Assembly: GCA_019448385.1 (NCBI GenBank)
Contig: JAGTXO010000016.1
Location: 372,001-436,000, forward strand
DNA: 64,000 bases
From: Diacronema lutheri
Taxonomy: Eukaryota; Haptophyta; Pavlovophyceae; Pavlovales; Pavlovaceae
Reading direction: 5' to 3'
Positions 27,456-38,203 of the stretch are shown here, in pieces (within the stretch, counting starts at the first letter, position 1; each line of letters begins with the position of its first letter). A program made the position numbers and the translations under genes. The notes beneath the pieces are model-generated. The model saw only the letters and a program-made list of their open reading frames with translations. It did not search any database and was not told the DNA's origin.

Positions 27456-29563
27456 ATGCGCGCGGCGTGGCTGCTCGCGCTCCTCTCGCGCGCGGCGCGC
27501 GCGTTGAACGACGGGCTTGCGCGCACGCCACCAATGGGCTGGCGGTCGTGGAACACGTTTGGCGCCAACGTTGACCAGCAGCTCATGGAGGAGACGATGG
27601 TGCTTGTCGCCGCGCGAGACCGGCGCGTCGACGGCGTGCCCACGTCGCTCTGCGACCTCGGCTACTGCGATGTCGGGCTTGACGACGGCTGGCAGCTATG
27701 CGGAGACTATGGTGCGCGCGCGCCGCGCCTATGATCCCCTTCCCCATCTTGCCCTTCCCCCCCCCCCCCCCCCCTCCTTCCCATTCCCGCGTCGGCGACG
27801 CGCGGCCGCGGGGCGCCAACCGCCGTTATCGCGCGCACGCGTCCGCGCTCCGTCTCGACTGTGCGCGCTTCCCTCCACTGGCGCAGGCCCGAGCCACTTC
27901 ACGTTCCACCAGCCCAGCGGCGCGCCCGTCGTCAACCGCTCGCGCTTCCCGGACTTTGAGGCGATGACGGCGCGCGCGCACGCGCTCGGCCTTACAGCCG
28001 GCTGGTGCGCGCAGGGCGCTCGCACGCGTGCATTCGAGCCGACGCCACGGACGTCCTCTGGCAGCTGTGCTCACGTGCGCAAACGAGCGCGCGCGTCCGA
28101 CGTGCGCAAACGAGCACGCGCGTCCGCTGCGCGCTATAGGTACTTGAACAACTGCATCTGCGCTGACCATTGTTCAGGCCCCGAATGCTACCTGGGTGAC
28201 ATTGTCGCACTGTCTGAGTTTGGATTCGATGCAGTCAAGCTCGACGGCTGCTCCGCCGAGTTTGACGTGGGCGCGTACGCCAAGCTGATCGCAGGCAGCG
28301 GGCGCGGCGTCGTGATCGAAAACTGCCATTGGGGCCGCACGCTCCCAAACTCGAGCTGGTGAGCCGCGCGCGCGCGGCGCGCGGCGGTCGCCTGCGCTGG
28401 TGCGAGCGCACGCAGCGCGCAATCACCGCGCGTGACCTGTTCGCGCCGGCCGCCCGCCGGCCGCCCGCCGGCCGCCCGCCGGCCGCCCGCCCGCCGCCCG
28501 CCCGCCGCCCGCCCGCCGCCCGCCCGCCGCCCGTTCGCCGCCCGCCCGCCGCCCGCCCGCCGCCCGCCCGCCGCCTGCGCGCCACCCGCGCGCCATAAGG
28601 TGTCCGTTCCATTTTTATCGGACGAGCACGGACATCCGCCCGTCGTACGCATCGGTCATCGCCAACTTGCACACCGTCGTGCCGCTCGCGCGCGCCGGAC
28701 TCTCGTCGCCCGGCTGCTGGGCGTACCCGGACATGCTCGAGCTCGGCTGTCCGGACGGTGCGTCCGGCGCGCTCTCAGCCGCCGAGTCACGCGCGCACTT
28801 TGGCGCGTGGTGCGTCTCGTCGTCGCCGCTCGTGCTCTCGCACGACTTGCGCAACGCGACCATCGCCGACGCGCTCTGGCCGCTCATCTCGAACAAAGAG
28901 GCGATCGCGATCAACCAGGCGTGGGCGGGCGGACCGGGCGCCTCCGGACTCCCGTTCGCGCGCGCTGACGAGACGCTCGTCTTGACGGACAAGTTTGCGA
29001 CGGCGGTGCGCGTGCCCGCATGGGAGGGCTGGCACAAGCCGCTTGCGCTCGACGGCTCGCGCGTCGCCGTGCTGCTCGTCAACCACGCGAGCGCGCCCGC
29101 CTCCATTGAACTGCGCTTTGCCGATGTGCCGCGGCTCGGCTGCGCGCCTCGCGCGCGCGGCGCGGAGGGCGGTGGCGCGGAGGGCGGTGGCGCGGAGGAC
29201 GGCGCCGGCGCGCGCGCCGCGGACGGCGCCAGCTGTGCGGTGCGCGTACGCGACGTGTGGGCGCGCAAGGACGCGGGCGTCTTCCGCGATCGCTACGTGG
29301 TCAAATGGCTCGCGGCGCACGATGCGGCGTTCCTTGAGCTCTCGCGCGTGCCGGCGAGCGACGCGGCGGGCGCAGGCGCGCTTGTGGCGAGCGCGCAGCA
29401 CGGCTTGCTCGGCAGCGCGCTCCCGCTGCTCGTGCGGCTGCGCGGCGGCGTGGTCGAGCCCAGCAGCCACGGGCATGGGCTGCGGGCGCTGTGCGCGTCG
29501 CTCGCGGCCGCGGCGCGCGGCGTCGCGCGGTCGGCGCGCGCGCTGATGGCGCACGCGGCGTGA
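27456..29563 (+). CDS. Alpha-galactosidase, glycoside hydrolase family 27 (about 518 aa)
   Basis: Exons 27456-27711, 27887-28004, 28140-28358 and 28600-29563; 519 codons including stop. All three donors are GTGCGC or GTGAGC, and the junctions restore GDYGPSHF, LTAGWYLNNCICADHC and PNSSWCPFHFYRTSTDIRPS. The protein begins with a secretory signal (MRAAWLLALLSRAARALNDG) and the GH27 opening PPMGWRSWNTFG. The catalytic nucleophile is Asp160 in AVKLDGCS and the acid/base is Asp242 in CWAYPDMLELG. Disulfide Cys pairs of the family are present. It hydrolyses terminal alpha-1,6-galactosyl residues and is probably lysosomal/vacuolar or secreted. A C-terminal beta-domain and an Ala-rich, possibly hydrophobic, tail follow. 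Confidence 0.88.
28441..28590. repeat. (GCCGCCCGCC)n array in alpha-galactosidase intron 3
   Basis: Fourteen or so imperfect 10-12-bp units of C and G only, first GCCCGCCGGCC type then GCCCGCCGCC type. They occupy most of intron 3 (28359-28599). Confidence 0.85.
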
Positions 29564-29960
29564 GCGCCTGTGGCTTGTGGGATTGGGAATTTGGGACCGT
29601 CAAGCATGGGGCATGGTCGGCGGCCGGCGAGGGGCGGCCGCTTGCATGTGCACGCGCGCGCGCGCACATGCGCCGGCGCTCCGCGCACAGTGGGCAGTGG
29701 GCGCTCGCGGGCAGCTGCGATGGCGTGCTGGCGCACGGTGAGCCCACGCTCCAATCTCGTACCCTTGGGCGCAGCGCTCGCCCTTTCAGTCTGTCATGAA
29801 AGTCTGAGGCCCCGCCGCCGAAAAGTGAGCCGCCCGGCGAGCCGCCGCCCTCCACGCGGCCGTGCAGCCCAACGCCGCCAACGAGCGCGCCGCCGCCCGT
29901 CACCAGCGAGCCGCCGCCTTGCTCGTCGCCCGAACACTCCCACCGACCGTCTTTTTTTGA

Positions 29961-30140
29961 GGCGCTTACAGGCGGGTCAGCAGGAGGGGCGTGCACGGGG
30001 CCGAGGCGTGACGAACGGAGCGAGCGAAAAGGGCGCACGCAACGTCGGGCCGAAGTCAGGGCGTCGACCCCGTGCACGCCGGCAGCGGGGACGGCCGGGA
30101 CGGCAAGGACGCGGCTGGACGTGGCATGGGCGGACACGCA
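29961..30140. repeat. Dispersed repeat, copy B
   Basis: Second copy of the element at 25808-25995, same orientation. It shares GCTTACAGGCGGGTCAG at its left end and the near-identical 85-base right end, then continues into CACACACGCCTAGCCACC, a string also seen downstream of copy A near 26136. Confidence 0.8.
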
Positions 30141-30295
30141 CACACGCCTAGCCACCCCTCGCCGGCCCCCGCCGGCCGCCGCCGCCGTCGCCGCGCCGGA
30201 AGCAGACGCCGTGCACACCGCCGCAGGCGTCCACATCCGCCTGGACGCCGTGAGCCGCGTGGCGGTGCGGCGGCGCCTGTCCTGCGGCGAGCTGG

Positions 30296-30364
30296 ATGAT
30301 GAGTGATGACCAGCACAGTCCTGCTGGATGATGACCAGCACAGTCCTGCTCATCACGTGATGAG
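30296..30364. repeat. Tandem duplication and 16-bp palindrome
   Basis: GATGACCAGCACAGTCCTGCT occurs twice in direct repeat. It is followed immediately by the perfect palindrome CTCATCACGTGATGAG at 30349-30364, whose centre CACGTG is an E-box/G-box core. It could bind a bHLH or bZIP factor upstream of the kinase gene; this is inference only. Confidence 0.6.
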
Positions 30365-30647
30365 CGGCGTGGCGGCGCTTTAAGGCACACCCACTTCTGT
30401 TTTCCTCCTTTGGTCACAGTCTTTTCATCGTATGCTCGAATATAACCACGAAACTGCCCCCGGGTTGTCTCCCCGAGGGAGGGTGTCTCCCCCGGATGAG
30501 CGCGAGACGTGAGCTCTCGCCACGCGTAGCCGAGCCGCGGTTGCCCATTCGACGGCTCACGCGCTCAGCACGCGAACCTCGCTCCCGCGATTGCGCCCCT
30601 CCCCGCCCGCAGCCGCCTTAGGGGTGGCGACCGGCTCGTACGATGCG

Positions 30648-33600
30648 ATGCCGCCGAACGCACTCGTCACGGCGTACATCCCTTTGGAGAGCGTCCGCCG
30701 CTCATTCGTCGACGGGATGGCGGAGGTGCAGGTGAAGCGTGGCGAGATCATCATGCGGCAAGGTGAGTGCGCTTTGCCCAAGCCGCAACGCGCGCGCGGA
30801 CGCGAGCGCCACGCGCGCGCGGGCCGCGCTCGGCGTTGCCGCGCGCAAAGGGTCACGCGGGTGAGGCGCGTGTTTGCCGGCGCGCGGCGCGTGCCCGTGC
30901 GTGCGTGTCGCGCAGGCGATCGCGGCAACAACTTCTACCTGCTCAAGGATGGGCAGTGCGAGGTCGTCGTCGAGGGCAAGGATGGCAAGGCGAGCGTCGT
31001 GCGCCGGCTCGCCGCGGGCTCGAGCTGCGGCGAGCTCGCCATTCTAGAGAACGCGCCGCGCTCCGCGACGGTCACGGTGGGCGCGAGGCTCGCGCACGGG
31101 CACGCCGCGCGCACGTCGCGTCCGTCTCGTGCAGCGCGCGCGCCGGAGCGAGCCACGCGCCGTGGGTGTGCGGCGCACCGCAGCTATGGGTGGCTCGCGT
31201 GTGTGCGCATGGCGCCCGTCGGCATGCGCCAGCTCCTGTTGGCGCTTGGCGCGAGCGCGTGTGGTGGCGCGCGCCGCGTCCACCCAACGCGATCGCCGCC
31301 CTCCCGCGCGCGCGGCGGCGGCCATACGTGCGCCGCGCCCTTCGGCGCCGTCGCCGTCGCCATCGCCATCGTCCGCGTTCGTCTTCGCCACGGCACCCGC
31401 CGCGCCGCGCGGCGCGCGCGCACGCCCACGCGCGCGCGCGCGCGCCCGCCCGCTCGCCGCGCGCGCGCGCACAGGCTGTGAGCGCAACCGTCACCGTCCT
31501 TATCGTCAACCGACGTACATTCCTCGATGTGCTCGGCAACGCCTGCGCCGCCAAGCGCAAGAAGTACGCGCCGATTTTAAACTCGGTCGACGTCCTTGGT
31601 GCGCGCGCCCGCGCGAGCGCGGCGCGAGCCGTGCCGGCGCCGCGCCGCGCCGCGCCCCGTGCGGGCCGCTCGATCGCCGCTTTGCGATCTCGCGCGGCGC
31701 TCGCCGGGCGAGCGCCGCGCGCCCGTCGCGCGTGACGCGCACGGCGCCGCGCGAGCGCCTCGCGCCCGCGCTCCGCGCTCGGCCGCGCGCTCCGCGCAGG
31801 CAACTGCACCAACTACGACAAGCAGCTGATTGCGGACGTGCTGATCCCGCGCACCTTCGCCGACGGCGAGACCGTCCTCCGCCGCGACGTCGCCAACGAT
31901 CGCTTCTGGATCGTCACCGAAGGCGAGATCGTATCGGACCATCCCGAGGCCGTCTATCGGACAGGCGACTACTTTGGCGAGGTTGAGCTCTTCACAGCGC
32001 AGCGGACGGTCTCGACATTCACAGCCAAGGGGGCGTGCCAGATCGTGTGCATGACGCGCGAGCATTTCATGGCGCACGTGCCGCTCACCGGCTTCGTGTC
32101 CGACGGACACGCGCGCACGCTGACGGGCACGAGCGCGGTCACCGCGAACGACGACGACGACGACGACGGCGGCGCGAACCGGAAGCCGCGCGCGCGACGG
32201 ATGGGCCAGGCGGCCGAGCCGACCACCGGCGTGGTCGGCGGCGCGGATGACGGACCCGTCGTGCCCGCGCAGCGCAAGCCCGAGGAGACGCGCGCGCGGA
32301 TCAAGCGGGCGGTCAAGGCGCACATCCTCTTCAACCGCCTTGAGCCCGAGCAGTTCGACCTGCTCGTCGACGTGATGACGGAGCACGCGGTGCCGGCGGG
32401 CACGGTGGTGATCCGGGAGGGCGAGAAAGGCAACCACTTCTACGTTGTCGATCAGGGCGAGTGCGATGCCTTCTCCTCCGCCGTCCTGGCGAACGGCGGG
32501 CTCGTCAAATCCTTCCGCCCGGGCGATTCGTTTGGCGAGCTCGCGCTCATGTACAACTGCCCGCGTACCGCAACGATCTCGGCGCGCACGGACTGCGTGC
32601 TCTGGTCGCTCGACCGCACCTCCTTTCGGCGCATCCTCCTCAAGGAGAACGCGCGCAAGGCGCGCCTCTACGAGCAGTTCTTGGAGAAGGCGCGCGGCAC
32701 CGCGCCTCACGCGCAGCCGCGTCGCGCGCGCGCCGCGACGGCGCGTGCGCGCGCTGATGCTCGAGCGTGCGGCGTGCGGGCTGGCGCTGCCGTGCGCTGC
32801 CCTGTTGTGCGCAGGTGCCTCTGCTCCAGCCGCTCTCAAAGGCGCAGCGCAACAAGATGGTGGACGCGCTCGAGGGGCTCTCCGTCGCGCGCGGCGAGGT
32901 CGTCATCTCGCAGGGCGCGGAAGGAACTCACTTCTTCGTCATCGAGGCAGGCGAGGTGATTGTCTCCAACCGCGAGAGCGGACACCTCGCCACGCGAGGG
33001 CCGGGCGACTATTTTGGCGAGGCCTCGCTACGAACGGGCGCGCCGACGATCGCGACGGTCACCGCGCACACGGCGTGCAAGCTCGTCCGGATGGACCGGG
33101 GCGCGTTCCAGCGGCTGCTCGGGCCCGTCGACTCGCTGCTGAAGATGCGAAAGTACAATGCCGGGGGGCAGGAGGTCGCCGACGACCTGCGCGCCGGCGC
33201 AGCCGACGGGCTCGTCGCGCGCGCCGACGGCGACGGCGCGCCGTCCACGGTCAAGCGGAAGAAGGTGACGATGACGCTTGCAGACTTCAACCTGTCGCGC
33301 AAAGTGCTTGGCGAGGGTGCGTTTGGCAAGGTGCGCGCCGCGGCGTGCAGCGCGCGGCGCGCCGTACGTTGCGTCGGGACGCGTGCGGGACGCTCGTGGG
33401 AGGGGGGTGGGGGGGGGGTGTAAGTGCAGAGGTCAGTGGATCAGAGCAATGTGTGCATGCGCGCAAAGTGGAGGATCGCGTCTGCCATTTTTGTGCATGA
33501 TGCGCATATCGGGGCCGTGTACGACGCGCGCTGACCCTGCCGCCTCGCCTGCCCTTCCCGGCGCGCACACACACCCGCATGCACACATGCATGCACGGAT

Positions 33601-35418
33601 GCATGCATGCATGCATGCATGCAGGTGCGACGCGCGCACGTCAAGGCGAGCGGCGAGCTCTACGCGATCAAGGAGATGGCCAAGGCGGAAATCCTCGCGT
33701 CGGGGCAGGTGGAGCATATCTTGCAGGAGAGCGAGGTGCTTGACGAGCTCGACCACCCGTGCATTGCCAACAAGGTGGCCGCTTTTCAAACGATCTCCCA
33801 CCTCTACCTCGTGAGCGCATCTGCGCCTGCGCCTGCCCCCCCCTCCCCCCGCCCCCTCCCCCTTCCCCGTTCCAAACCCTGTGCGGGGCGATGTCGCGCA
33901 TTGACGCCTGTGCGGCTATCACCCTCACCATCCTCCCGTGCGAGCCCTTTCGCTTTGCTGCGCAAGGTTCTCGAGTTCGCGCCAGGAGGCGACCTGTACG
34001 ACAAGCTGCAGACGGCGCGGCAGTTCCCGCTTGACGACGCGCGCATGTGCGCCGCGCCGCCATGCACACTGCGCAACGAGCCTAGGCGCGACCTTGCCCC
34101 CCTCCCCCTTCCCACCCCTCCCTTCATTTTTGTGGGCCAGCGGCTCGCTTCGAGCGTCCGCCTCACGACCGCCCGCCCCCCCCCCCCCCTACCCCCGCTT
34201 ATCCCCCACCCCACGCGCCCTCCGCCTCCGCCCACCGCAGCTACATCGCGCAGGTCCTCCTCGCGCTCGAGCACATGCACGACAAATCCTTCGTCCATCG
34301 CGACCTCAAGCTTGAGAACCTTCTCATCACGCACGATGGCGCGATCAAGCTGACCGATTTTGGCTTCGCCAAGAAGGTGCTCTACCGCACTTGGACGCTC
34401 TGCGGCACGCCCGAGTACCTCGCGCCTGAGATTGTGCTCGAGAAGGGGCACAACAAAGCCGCAGACTATTGGGCGCTCGGAGTCCTGCTCTACGAGTTTT
34501 TGTCCGGGTGCGTAGCCGCGCCGCGACCCACGGCGGGCGGCGGGCCGCCACCCAGCCTACCGCCACGCTGGCGTACCCGCGCATGGCGTGAGCGTGGTGT
34601 TGCTCGCGCGCGCAGCGCGGAGGCGACGCCTGCTGCCCGCATCGTGGTCGCCGCGCACGCCACGCGGCGCAGTACGGCGCGCTGCGCCATCGCGCCCGCG
34701 CCTCACGCGCGCTCACCAACGGCCGCGCCGCGCCGCGCCGCGCCGCGCCGCGCCGCGCAGCCGCTCGCCGTTCGAGGCGGAGGATCACATGGCGACATAC
34801 AAGAAGATCCTCACGGGCAAGGTCACCTACCCGAAGAGGATGGACGCAAACGGGGTACGCGCCGCGCGCGGAGCGTACGCTGGCTGTTGAGGCCAAGGCG
34901 CAGCTGATCCGATCGCCAGCACCAGACGTGGGCGGCATGGCCGCGTGCGTTTCGTCACGACCTCGCGCGCGCGCCGCAACGCGCGGGCGCGCGCGTGGCG
35001 GCGTGCCGCGCATGCCGCGCGCTGATCCGCGCGCTCGGCCCTTCGCGCGCGCCCGCTGCGCTCGCGCGACACCCTCTGGCGCTCGGCCGATGTGCCCTCG
35101 CGTGGCTGCATGCGTTTCGTCACATGGTCGCGTGTCGTCATGCCTTCGTGCGCGCAGATGAGCTTGATCGGCAGCCTGCTGCAGCGCGACATCACGCGCC
35201 GCTTTGGCAACCTGAAAGATGGGACGGCGGACATCAAAAGCCACGCCTTCTTCAGCGGGTTCAAGTGGGACAAGGCCGTCCATATGCGCAGCAGCTTCTC
35301 GATGGAGGCCGTGAGCGTCGGCAAGTTCACCGACTGGGTGCGGGCCGAGGAGGTCTGCACGCTCGGCAAGCGACTGAGCGCTGAGGAGGAAGGCATCTTC
35401 ACCACGTTCGGCAAGTGA
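30648..35418 (+). CDS. cGMP-dependent protein kinase with four cyclic-nucleotide-binding domains (about 897 aa)
   Basis: Ten exons: 30648-30762, 30916-31076, 31475-31598, 31800-32689, 32815-33330, 33625-33810, 33967-34046, 34241-34507, 34761-34854, 35158-35418; exactly 898 codons. Four CNB domains (about residues 25-125, 140-232, 297-420, 431-545) precede an AGC-type kinase. CNB1 ([16 protein letters not shown]) and CNB3 ([16 protein letters not shown]) have intact phosphate-binding cassettes. CNB2 ([16 protein letters not shown]) is altered, and CNB4 ([16 protein letters not shown]) lacks the Arg. Kinase motifs are GEGAFGK, Lys618 (YAIK), HRDLKLEN (Asp712), DFGFAKK (Asp730) and [13 protein letters not shown]. 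The four-CNB plan resembles alveolate/apicomplexan PKG rather than the animal two-CNB form. The first CNB looks short at its N-terminus, so an upstream exon is possible. Intron 4 appears to start with GC. Confidence 0.85.
33583..33624. repeat. (ATGC)n microsatellite abutting a 3' splice site
   Basis: GCATGCATGC repeats, with related CATGCACACATG at the left end, run directly into the acceptor GCATGCAG|GTGCGACG of kinase intron 5. There is almost no conventional pyrimidine tract. Confidence 0.9.
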
Positions 35419-35530
35419 GCCATGGAAGCCCAAGGGGGGACGCACAGCTGCCGCCAACATAAAAGCGAGCGGCTGGTGCGACCGCGCTGTTCGTGTAGAT
35501 TGGAACGTGCGGGAGTCTTCAGATCTGAGC

Positions 35531-36403
35531 TCAGATCACTGACCAAAGCATCTTTGGCGTCACGCCATCGCGAAGCTTCTCAACTGCCAGACCGAGGTCG
35601 CTGTTGTATACGGGCTCGCGGTCCGACGTCTTGTTCGAGTCGGCGTAGTACGCGGACAGCGTGTCGGTCGCCTCATCCTCCTCGAGGCCGCTCACAATCT
35701 CGACGTCATCGGCGCTCTTCCCAACCGTCACCTGGGCGCGCAAGGCGACAGGGGACGCGTCCGCCGTCGGGCGCGCGCGAGGGCGTATGCATCCACGCCT
35801 GCACCGTCAGCTGGCCGCCAGAGCGGCGAGCGCTGGGCGCCGTGCGCGCAGCGTGGCGCGTACGGCGGCGAGCGGCTCGGGCCTGTCCTCGACGGTGAAG
35901 TCGACTCCAAAGATGGGCGTAACCGAATAGACCTTTGGAACGGGGAGGCAGGCGGATGGTGGCGTGGGCGAGGTGCGTACGAGCGTGCACGCAGCTCTCC
36001 AAAGCGTATACTGCGCTGCTAACGCCCCCCCCCCCCCCGCCCCCCCCCCCCCCCCCCCCCTTCCCTCTCTCCGCCCCCCCCCCCCCCCCCCCCTCTCTCC
36101 CCCCCCCCTTCCCTCTCCCTCATCGCCCCCCTTATTCCCATTCCACCCCATCCCACTCAGACCCCCACCCTCAGAACAAAGCCACAGCCACACTGTGCAG
36201 CTCTCACGCACCTTGTGCAGCGAGAGCAATTCCTTGTACACGTCGTTCAGCCGCTCCGCCGGATCGATCCGGAAGCCGAGGATGTAACCGCCGGATTCGC
36301 GCGAGGTCTCGACCACAAGCGCCGGCCCAAATTTGGAGTCACGGATGCGGATCTGCGGGCGAGGGGATGGGAGGAGAGCGGGAGGGAGGGAAAGGGGGGA
36401 TGA

Positions 36404-36441
<38 letters not shown>

Positions 36442-38134
36442 GGGAAGACGCATGCAGGGGGATAGGGCGAGAGGAGACTCAGGAAGGGGAAGGTAGCCAG
36501 GGGGGGGGGGGGGGGGGGGGGGGGGTAAAGGGAAGACGCATGCAGGGGCATAGGGCGAGAGGAGACTCAGGGTGTGGCGCGCACCATCTTGATCTGGAGG
36601 TAGGGCATCGAGACGTTGAAGTTCTCCGCCAGGTTGGCGTGCCACACGATGCGCACGTTGGTCGCGTAGAAGGTGCCGAGGTTGCCCTGGTCGGACGAGA
36701 GGTTCCAGATGCCAGAGATCTTGTTGTAGACCTGCGACGAGGGGCATCGCCGGGGGGGGGGGGGGGGGGGAGGGGGGGGGGGGGCGCTCGGAGCGGCGCG
36801 GCATGCGGCGTGCGGCGTAGGGGCGCAGAGCGAGCCCCTCCGGTCCGGGTGCGAGCCCCTCCAATCCGGGTGCGAGCCCCTCCGGTCCGGGTGCGAGCCC
36901 CTCCGGTCCGGGCTCCCCTGCCACAGCGGGCAGGCAGCGGGCGGGCGGGCTGGCAACGCAAGCAGCGGCAGGCAGCGCCGCGCCTGCTCTTTGGGCAGGA
37001 GCATGAGCGTCTTGTCCTTGACGATCGCCGCGCGCAGCTTCAAGTCGCGGTACAGCTTGGACGTGTCGTACGCTCGGAACACGGCCTGGCAGGGGGGGGG
37101 GGGGGGGGGGGCGACGGAGGCTCACAAGGTCGCTCAACGAGCAGATCTGCGCGCGGGTGCTGAGGGGAGGACGCGCTGCCTCCGGCACGGGGCGTAACGG
37201 CGCATCCGGTCGCAATACCGGTGTTGCGACCGGTGGTGCACCGAACGGGCGGGCCACTCAGCGGAAGGGCGCCCGACCGCCCACCCGCCCTTCCGCTCGC
37301 GGGATGCACCGAACGGGCGGGCGGGTGAGTGGAAGGGCGGGGGGGGGAGGGGGGGGCAGGCAGGCAGGCAGGCGGGCGGGTAGGCGGGTGGGCCGGGGGG
37401 GGGGGGGGGGGGGGGGGGCGGACCTGCACGGTTGTGAACAGGCGAGGGCTGCCGCGGACGAGGTTCGTGAAGATGAATTCAAACTTGGTCTCCGAGAATT
37501 TGGTCATCACGTAGAGCGCCTGCGTGTTGCCGCGCAGGCGCGACGAGGCCGTCTTCACGTTGATTGAGAGCACGCAGTTGTACCTGCGCGGCGCGGTCGG
37601 CGCAGGCGGCGGCGGACGGCGCGGCGGGCGGCGGACGGCGCGGGCGGCGACGGTCGGCGCGGTTGGCTTTTTCTTTGCGGGCGGCGTAGCGTTGGTCGAG
37701 CGCGGCGCGAATCGAGTGGCGGGATGCGCACGCTCTGCGCGGCGCGCTCTGCGCGGCAGCTCGAGCGCGGCGGAGGCGAGCGCACGGCGACGGCGCACCC
37801 GATTGACAGGTTGGTACGCGTTGACCGTTGCGCGCGCCAGATGAGGCGGAGGTTGGTGATCGAGAGCGAGCCTTTCTCGCCGTTGTTGCCCTTGGTGTCC
37901 TCCACCGCGTTGATCGAGTCAATCTCCAACTCGCCTGCGCACGCGAAATGGCGCGCGGATGGTCGCGCTCAGCGCGTGCGGCGCGCAGCGCCGCGCGGCC
38001 GACCGGCCGCGCACGCGCGTGGCGGGCGCGAGGCGCGCACCGCTGCGCATATCGAGGTGCGACGGGTGCACGTCAAACCGGATCTCGCGGTCCTGCCATA
38101 CCGCGGACGCCTCCTCCTTGCCATCGATCGCCAT
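35531..38134 (-). CDS. BBS5: Bardet-Biedl syndrome 5 protein (BBSome subunit), 349 aa
   Basis: Exons in transcript order: 38134-38041, 37934-37799, 37583-37424, 37085-36984, 36731-36585, 36352-36212, 35932-35864, 35731-35531; 350 codons with stop, against 341 residues in human BBS5. BBS5 is a two-PH-domain subunit of the BBSome, which moves membrane proteins in cilia and binds phosphoinositides. Diagnostic stretches are [85 protein letters not shown] and [20 protein letters not shown]. All eight exons join in phase. The intron between exons 4 and 5 starts GCGCGG after CAG, so it is a GC-AG intron (KEQ|VYNKI). Introns carry long G/C runs. Very secure assignment. Confidence 0.93.
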
Positions 38135-38203
38135 GAAGCTCTCCACCGCGCGCACGCTGACGAGGGGTTCAACGGCAATCCGAACCGGCCATCGTGCAGC
38201 ACG
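38135..38203. promoter_or_regulatory. 69-bp spacer between divergent BBS5 and phosphatase-like starts
   Basis: Only 69 bp lie between the two ATGs, so promoter elements must be shared or overlap 5' coding sequence. No TATA box is visible. Confidence 0.4.

Larger units (their letters stand above)
29564..30647. other. Intergenic region with repeat copy B
   Basis: About 1.1 kb between the alpha-galactosidase and kinase genes. It contains a GC-rich Pro/Ala-codon-like stretch (29813-29940), dispersed repeat copy B (29961-30140), a duplicated 27-base unit with a palindrome (30296-30364), and an AT-richer stretch at 30375-30450. No supported gene; an unrecognised 5' exon of the kinase could lie here. 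Confidence 0.5.

Noticed and set aside
29301-30356. 351-codon - strand open frame over the intergenic repeat copy B
   Set aside because: It crosses the alpha-galactosidase 3' end and low-complexity repeat. The peptide shared with copy A (SSRVLAVPAVPAAGVH) reflects nucleotide identity, with no sign of codon-level constraint.
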